Of a stretch of 64,000 nt of DNA, positions 60,153 through 64,000 are shown piece after piece (position 1 is the stretch's first letter; every line of letters starts with the position of its first letter). The position numbers and the translations under genes were made by a program. The DNA lies in NCBI GenBank assembly GCA_019232985.1, contig JAFAMW010000039.1, forward strand, positions 1 to 64,000, in the 5' to 3' direction. This DNA is from Roseateles sp. (GTDB lineage Bacteria > Pseudomonadota > Gammaproteobacteria > Burkholderiales > Burkholderiaceae). Under the pieces are notes generated by a model. That model did not search any database. It was not told the DNA's origin and saw only the letters and a program-made list of their open reading frames with translations.

Positions 60153-62351
60153 ATGTCCGCCAGCCGCCAAACCGTCCACCGTCTGCAGGTCGCGACCGAG
60201 CTCTACCGCTTCATCGAGGATCGCGTGCTGCCGGGAACGGGCGTCGCGAGCGCGGCGTTCTGGGCCGGCTTCGACGCGATCGCCCACGAGCTCGCGCCGC
60301 GCAACGCCGCGCTGCTCGCCGAGCGCGAGCGCCTGCAGGCCGAGCTCGACGCCTGGCATCGCGCCCACCCGGGCCCGATCGCCGACCTGCCGGCCTACCG
60401 CGCGTTCCTCGAGCGCATCGGCTACCTCGTGCCGGTGCCGGCCGAGGTCCACGCGAGCACCGCGAACGTCGACGCCGAGCTCGCGGCCCAGGCCGGCCCG
60501 CAGCTCGTCGTGCCCATCCTCAACGCGCGCTACGCGCTGAACGCCGCGAACGCGCGCTGGGGCTCGCTGTACGACGCGCTCTACGGCACCGACGCGATCG
60601 CCGAGGCCGACGGCGCCGAGAAGGCCGGCGCCTACAACCCGGTGCGCGGCGCGAAGGTCATCGCGCGCGCGCGCGCGCTGCTCGACCAGGCCGCGCCGCT
60701 CGCGCGCGGCTCGCACGCCGACGCGCGCGGCTACCGCGTCGACGCGGGCCGGCTCGTCGTCGACCTCGCCGAGGGCTCGACCGGCCTGCGCGACCCCGCC
60801 CAGTTCGTCGGTTACCAGGGCACGGCGGCCGCGCCGACGGCCGTGCTGCTGCGCCATCACGGCCTGCACCTCGATATCCGCATCGACCGCGCGACGACGA
60901 TCGGCGCGAGCGACGCGGCCGGCGTCGCCGACGTGATCGTCGAGTCGGCGCTGTCGACCATTCTCGACCTCGAGGACTCGGTCGCCGCGGTCGACGCCGA
61001 GGACAAGGTGCTCGCCTACGCGAACTGGCTCGGCATCCTCGACGGCACGCTCAGCGAGTCGGTCGCGAAGGGCGGCAAGACGTTTACGCGCACGCTCAAC
61101 CCCGACCGCGTGTACACCGCGCCGGCCGGCGGCGAGGCGGTCCGCCTGCACGGCCGCTCGCTGATGTTCGTGCGCAATGTCGGCCACCTGATGACGAATC
61201 CGGCCGTGCTGCTCGACGGCGGCGCAAACGAGATCCCCGAGGGCATCCTCGACGCGATCGTCACGACGACGATCGCCCTGCACGACCTGCAGGGGCGCGC
61301 CGTGAACGGCATCCGCAACTCGCGCCGCGGCTCGGTCTACATCGTCAAGCCCAAGATGCACGGCCCGGCCGAGGTCGCGTTCGCGGCCGAGCTGTTCGGC
61401 CGCGTCGAGGCGCTGCTGGGCCTGCCCGCGAACACCGTCAAGCTCGGCATCATGGACGAGGAGCGTCGCACCAGCGTGAACCTCAAGGCCTGCATCGCCG
61501 CGGCGGCGGCGCGCGTCGCGTTCATCAACACCGGCTTTCTCGACCGCACCGGCGACGAGATGCACACGGCGATGCGCGCGGGCCCGATGCTGCGCAAGGG
61601 CGACATGAAGACGAGCGCCTGGATCCAGGCCTACGAGCGCCGCAACGTGCTGATCGGCCTCGCCTGCGGCCTGCGCGGTCGCGCCCAGATCGGCAAGGGC
61701 ATGTGGGCGATGCCCGACCTGATGGCCGCGATGCTCGAGCAGAAGATCGCCCACCCGAAGGCCGGCGCGAACACCGCCTGGGTGCCGTCGCCGACCGCCG
61801 CGACGCTGCACGCACTGCATTACCACCAGGTCGACGTGGCCGCGCTGCAGCAGCAGATGGAGGCCGCGGGCGAGTCGGGCGAGGCGCTGCTCGACGCGCT
61901 GCTGACGATCCCGGTCGCGGCCGCGCCGAACTGGAGCGCCGCCGAGGTCCAGCAGGAGCTCGACAACAACCTCCAGGGCATCCTCGGCTACGTCGTGCGC
62001 TGGGTCGACCAGGGCGTCGGCTGCTCGAAGGTGCCCGACATCCACAACGTCGGCCTGATGGAAGACCGCGCGACGCTGCGCATCTCGAGCCAGCATGTCG
62101 CGAACTGGCTGCTGCACGGCGTCGTGACCGAGGCGCAGGTGCGCGAGACCTTCGCGCGCATGGCCCGGGTCGTCGACGCCCAGAATGCCGGCGACGCGGC
62201 CTACCTGTCGCTCGCGGCGCACCCCGAGGGTGCGGCGTTCCAGGCCGCCCAGGACCTCGTGTTCAAGGGCCTCGTGCAGCCGAGCGGCTATACCGAGCCG
62301 CTGCTGCATGCGTGGCGCCTGAGGGTCAAGGCGGGCCGGTCGGCGGCCTGA
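60153..62351 (+). CDS. glcB: Malate synthase G
   Basis: This 732-aa monomeric malate synthase condenses glyoxylate and acetyl-CoA. Motifs include [27 protein letters not shown] with the catalytic Asp, the N-terminal clasp and [20 protein letters not shown] (Arg/Glu Mg site region). AAAGGAG fixes ATG 60153. Length matches the G form (~725). Needed for growth on acetate or glycolate. Confidence 0.98.
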   Translation: MSASRQTVHRLQVATELYRFIEDRVLPGTGVASAAFWAGFDAIAHELAPRNAALLAERERLQAELDAWHRAHPGPIADLPAYRAFLERIGYLVPVPAEVHASTANVDAELAAQAGPQLVVPILNARYALNAANARWGSLYDALYGTDAIAEADGAEKAGAYNPVRGAKVIARARALLDQAAPLARGSHADARGYRVDAGRLVVDLAEGSTGLRDPAQFVGYQGTAAAPTAVLLRHHGLHLDIRIDRATTIGASDAAGVADVIVESALSTILDLEDSVAAVDAEDKVLAYANWLGILDGTLSESVAKGGKTFTRTLNPDRVYTAPAGGEAVRLHGRSLMFVRNVGHLMTNPAVLLDGGANEIPEGILDAIVTTTIALHDLQGRAVNGIRNSRRGSVYIVKPKMHGPAEVAFAAELFGRVEALLGLPANTVKLGIMDEERRTSVNLKACIAAAAARVAFINTGFLDRTGDEMHTAMRAGPMLRKGDMKTSAWIQAYERRNVLIGLACGLRGRAQIGKGMWAMPDLMAAMLEQKIAHPKAGANTAWVPSPTAATLHALHYHQVDVAALQQQMEAAGESGEALLDALLTIPVAAAPNWSAAEVQQELDNNLQGILGYVVRWVDQGVGCSKVPDIHNVGLMEDRATLRISSQHVANWLLHGVVTEAQVRETFARMARVVDAQNAGDAAYLSLAAHPEGAAFQAAQDLVFKGLVQPSGYTEPLLHAWRLRVKAGRSAA

Positions 62352-62620
62352 ACGAAAGTCGCTTTCACGGCCATGTTTCGATTTGGTAGTAATGCTGCAA
62401 CAAACAGAGGGGGGACGGGGAAGATCCCAGTAAGGGCTGTTTGCGTGACAGCAACACAATGGCTCTCAGCATGCCGTAAGCACCGGGAAAGACTCGCAAT
62501 TCCCAGGGGCAACTAGACCCAATCCACAGACAACAAGGGACAAGAGGCGGAGCCATCGGCATGTCGGTCTGTTGAGCGCCACGAGCGCCGACTTCTGAAA
62601 CATACATGTTCGAGGACCTC
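62352..62620. other. Intergenic leader of the TonB receptor gene
   Basis: This 269-base region is less GC-rich than coding DNA (TTTCGATTTGGTAGTAATGC near 62375). It contains a short GAAAG/CTTTC hairpin just after glcB and TGTTTGC-GTGACA-GCAACA near 62439. It likely carries the receptor promoter; no firm -10/-35 or Fur box was identified. Confidence 0.4.
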
Positions 62621-64000
62621 ATGCGTATTAAAGAGAAATACAGCGTCGCTGCGGTGCGAGTCGCGCTCGCGACCCTGGCTGGTGTTGCTGCCGGTGCGGC
62701 CTGGGCCGACGATACGACGCAGGCGCCGCCCGAGAAAATCGAGAAGGTGCTCGTCACCGGCTCCAACATCAAGCGCGTGGACACCGAGACCGCGTCGCCG
62801 ATGGAAGTGATCACGGCCGACGACATCCGTCGCCAGGGTCTGACCAATATGGCCGACCTGATCAACAACCTGACGACCGCGACCGGCGGCCTGTCGGACA
62901 TCAACGGCAGCAACTCGTTCTCGCCGGGCGGTTCGTACACCTCGATGCGCAACCTCGGCGCGCAGGCGACCCTGGTGCTCGTCAACGGCCGGCGCATGCC
63001 GACCTACGCACTCGCCGACTTCACGACGACCTTCACCAACCTCGACGCGATCCCGATCGACGCGGTCGAGCGCGTCGACGTGCTGAAGGTCGGTGCCTCG
63101 TCGGTCTATGGCTCCGACGCCGTCGCCGGCGTGATCAATATCATCACGCGCCAGAACTTCGAAGGCCTGGTCGGCAGCGTCGACCGCACCCAGTCGGCCA
63201 ACAACGGCCATTTCGGCCAGTCGAAGGCCTCGCTGACCGGCGGCATCGGCAACTACGACAAGGACGGCTACAACGTCCTGCTCACGGGCGAGCTCTACAA
63301 GCGCGACAACGTGATGTGGGAGCCGCTGCTCCAGTACACGAATCCGGCGCTGACCAAGCTGTCGCCGTCGTTCGGCACGTTCTCGAGCTATTCCTACCCG
63401 GGCAACATCATCGACGGCGCGAGCACCCAGCCGGTCGCCGGCTGCGCGGCCAAGCTGATCATCGGCGGGTTGTGCAAGTACGACCGCTACAGCCGCTTCC
63501 AGGCCGAGCCCGAGTCCGACCGTGCGCAGTTCGCGAGCGAGGGCACGCTGAACCTCGGCAACGGCAAGCAGGGCTTCGCCGAGGTGCTGTACTCGAAGAT
63601 CAAGACCAAGTACCTGAGCGCGTTCCCGATCTATGGTGACGGCCAGTCGCCGGCCCAGTGGGGCGACCCGCAAACCGGGCTGCCGCTGACCTTCAACTAC
63701 CTGGGGCTGCTCGCGAGCAGCCCGCTGAACCCGACCGGCGACGACGGCGTCGGTTTCCGCTACCGCTTCACCGACGCGCCGTCCCACCAGGACGTCGACA
63801 GCCGCCAGTACCGCGCGCTGGCCGGCGTGCGCGGCAGCTACAAGGACTACGACTGGGAAGCCGCCGCGGGCGTGATGAACTCGACGACCACCACGACTCA
63901 GCAGGGCGCGTTCAGCAGCTCGGGCTTCATTCAGGAAATCGGCAACTACAACAACTACGCAGCCGACCTGAACCCGAACGTCAACCTGAACTTCCAGACC
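62621..64000 (+). CDS. TonB-dependent outer-membrane receptor, N-terminal part (3' end outside window)
   Basis: The frame from ATG 62621 stays open to the window end (460 codons). A signal peptide (~1-29, ending GAAWA) precedes KIEKVLVTGSNIKRVDTETA, the usual plug opening. The plug (~40-165) contains LVLVNGRRMP, AVERVDVLKVGASSVYGSDAVAGVINI and barrel strands follow. The type with 'VTGSNIKR' is abundant in Burkholderiales and Xanthomonadales for carbohydrate- or peptide-type ligands rather than siderophores. GAGGA precedes the ATG. Confidence 0.93.
   Translation, partial: MRIKEKYSVAAVRVALATLAGVAAGAAWADDTTQAPPEKIEKVLVTGSNIKRVDTETASPMEVITADDIRRQGLTNMADLINNLTTATGGLSDINGSNSFSPGGSYTSMRNLGAQATLVLVNGRRMPTYALADFTTTFTNLDAIPIDAVERVDVLKVGASSVYGSDAVAGVINIITRQNFEGLVGSVDRTQSANNGHFGQSKASLTGGIGNYDKDGYNVLLTGELYKRDNVMWEPLLQYTNPALTKLSPSFGTFSSYSYPGNIIDGASTQPVAGCAAKLIIGGLCKYDRYSRFQAEPESDRAQFASEGTLNLGNGKQGFAEVLYSKIKTKYLSAFPIYGDGQSPAQWGDPQTGLPLTFNYLGLLASSPLNPTGDDGVGFRYRFTDAPSHQDVDSRQYRALAGVRGSYKDYDWEAAAGVMNSTTTTTQQGAFSSSGFIQEIGNYNNYAADLNPNVNLNFQT

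Noticed and set aside
62352..62620. Sigma-54 promoter before the TonB receptor
   Set aside because: No TGGCAC-N5-TTGC pattern was found on the plus strand.

Overview
The window is very GC-rich (about 70% by eye), almost fully coding, and Gram-negative. Outer-membrane porin and TonB-receptor genes, the block argS-SPOR protein-tandem DsbA-lptA-lptB-rpoN, a complete siaABCD-type operon and the general protein character point to a betaproteobacterium of the order Burkholderiales (Rubrivivax/Leptothrix/Roseateles-like). This is inferred from gene content only. No tRNA, rRNA, CRISPR array, prophage or intact insertion sequence was seen.

Layout. 1-9940: the 3' part of a huge filamentous-haemagglutinin-like exoprotein, followed on the same strand by a private Ton motor (DUF2341/LamG-ExbB fusion, two ExbD, a TonB-like protein), a 571-aa porin-like barrel and a secreted coiled-coil protein. 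10138-13087: a four-gene SiaA/B/C/D partner-switch and diguanylate cyclase operon whose phosphatase has an apparently soluble, CBS-like input domain. 13095-24441: an amino-acid-type binding protein, a low-complexity Ser/Thr/Ala protein, a lactonase-like propeller with an aldehyde dehydrogenase, a hemerythrin, a membrane diguanylate cyclase, DinB and GNAT proteins, a cut-off NIPSNAP gene, a CDF metal exporter and a MocR regulator. 24525-33468: PhzF, GST, a PLP dehydratase, GNAT, katG with a candidate OxyR site, DsbA/FrnE, a YncE-like propeller, an SGNH hydrolase and a PPC-domain protein. 33550-36239: a two-subunit molybdenum hydroxylase. 36240-36549: a gene-free stretch made of consecutive hairpins. 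36550-42679: a signalling block (GGDEF response regulator, hybrid kinase, binding protein, chemoreceptor). 42807-47731: DUF1653, an MBL-fold hydrolase, a pair of inverted 274-bp repeats around a low-GC 73-aa ORF, an AidB-like acyl-CoA dehydrogenase and a TetR regulator. 47744-55896: the housekeeping block (RNA methyltransferase, rpoN, lptB, lptA, two dsbA, SPOR, argS). 55937-64000: MFS exporter, Ser/Thr kinase fused to a cyclic-nucleotide-binding domain, PsiF, LysR, glcB and the start of a TonB-dependent receptor.

Themes. Surface and envelope functions dominate: adhesin with its own Ton complex, porin, LPS transport, disulfide formation. c-di-GMP signalling is dense, with three GGDEF proteins, two of them wired to phosphatase/kinase modules. 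The strongest candidates for something not well described are the adhesin-Ton-porin cluster at 1-9940 and the inverted repeat pair at 44172-45383. Several convergent gene pairs end in GC-rich hairpins that lack a T tract.
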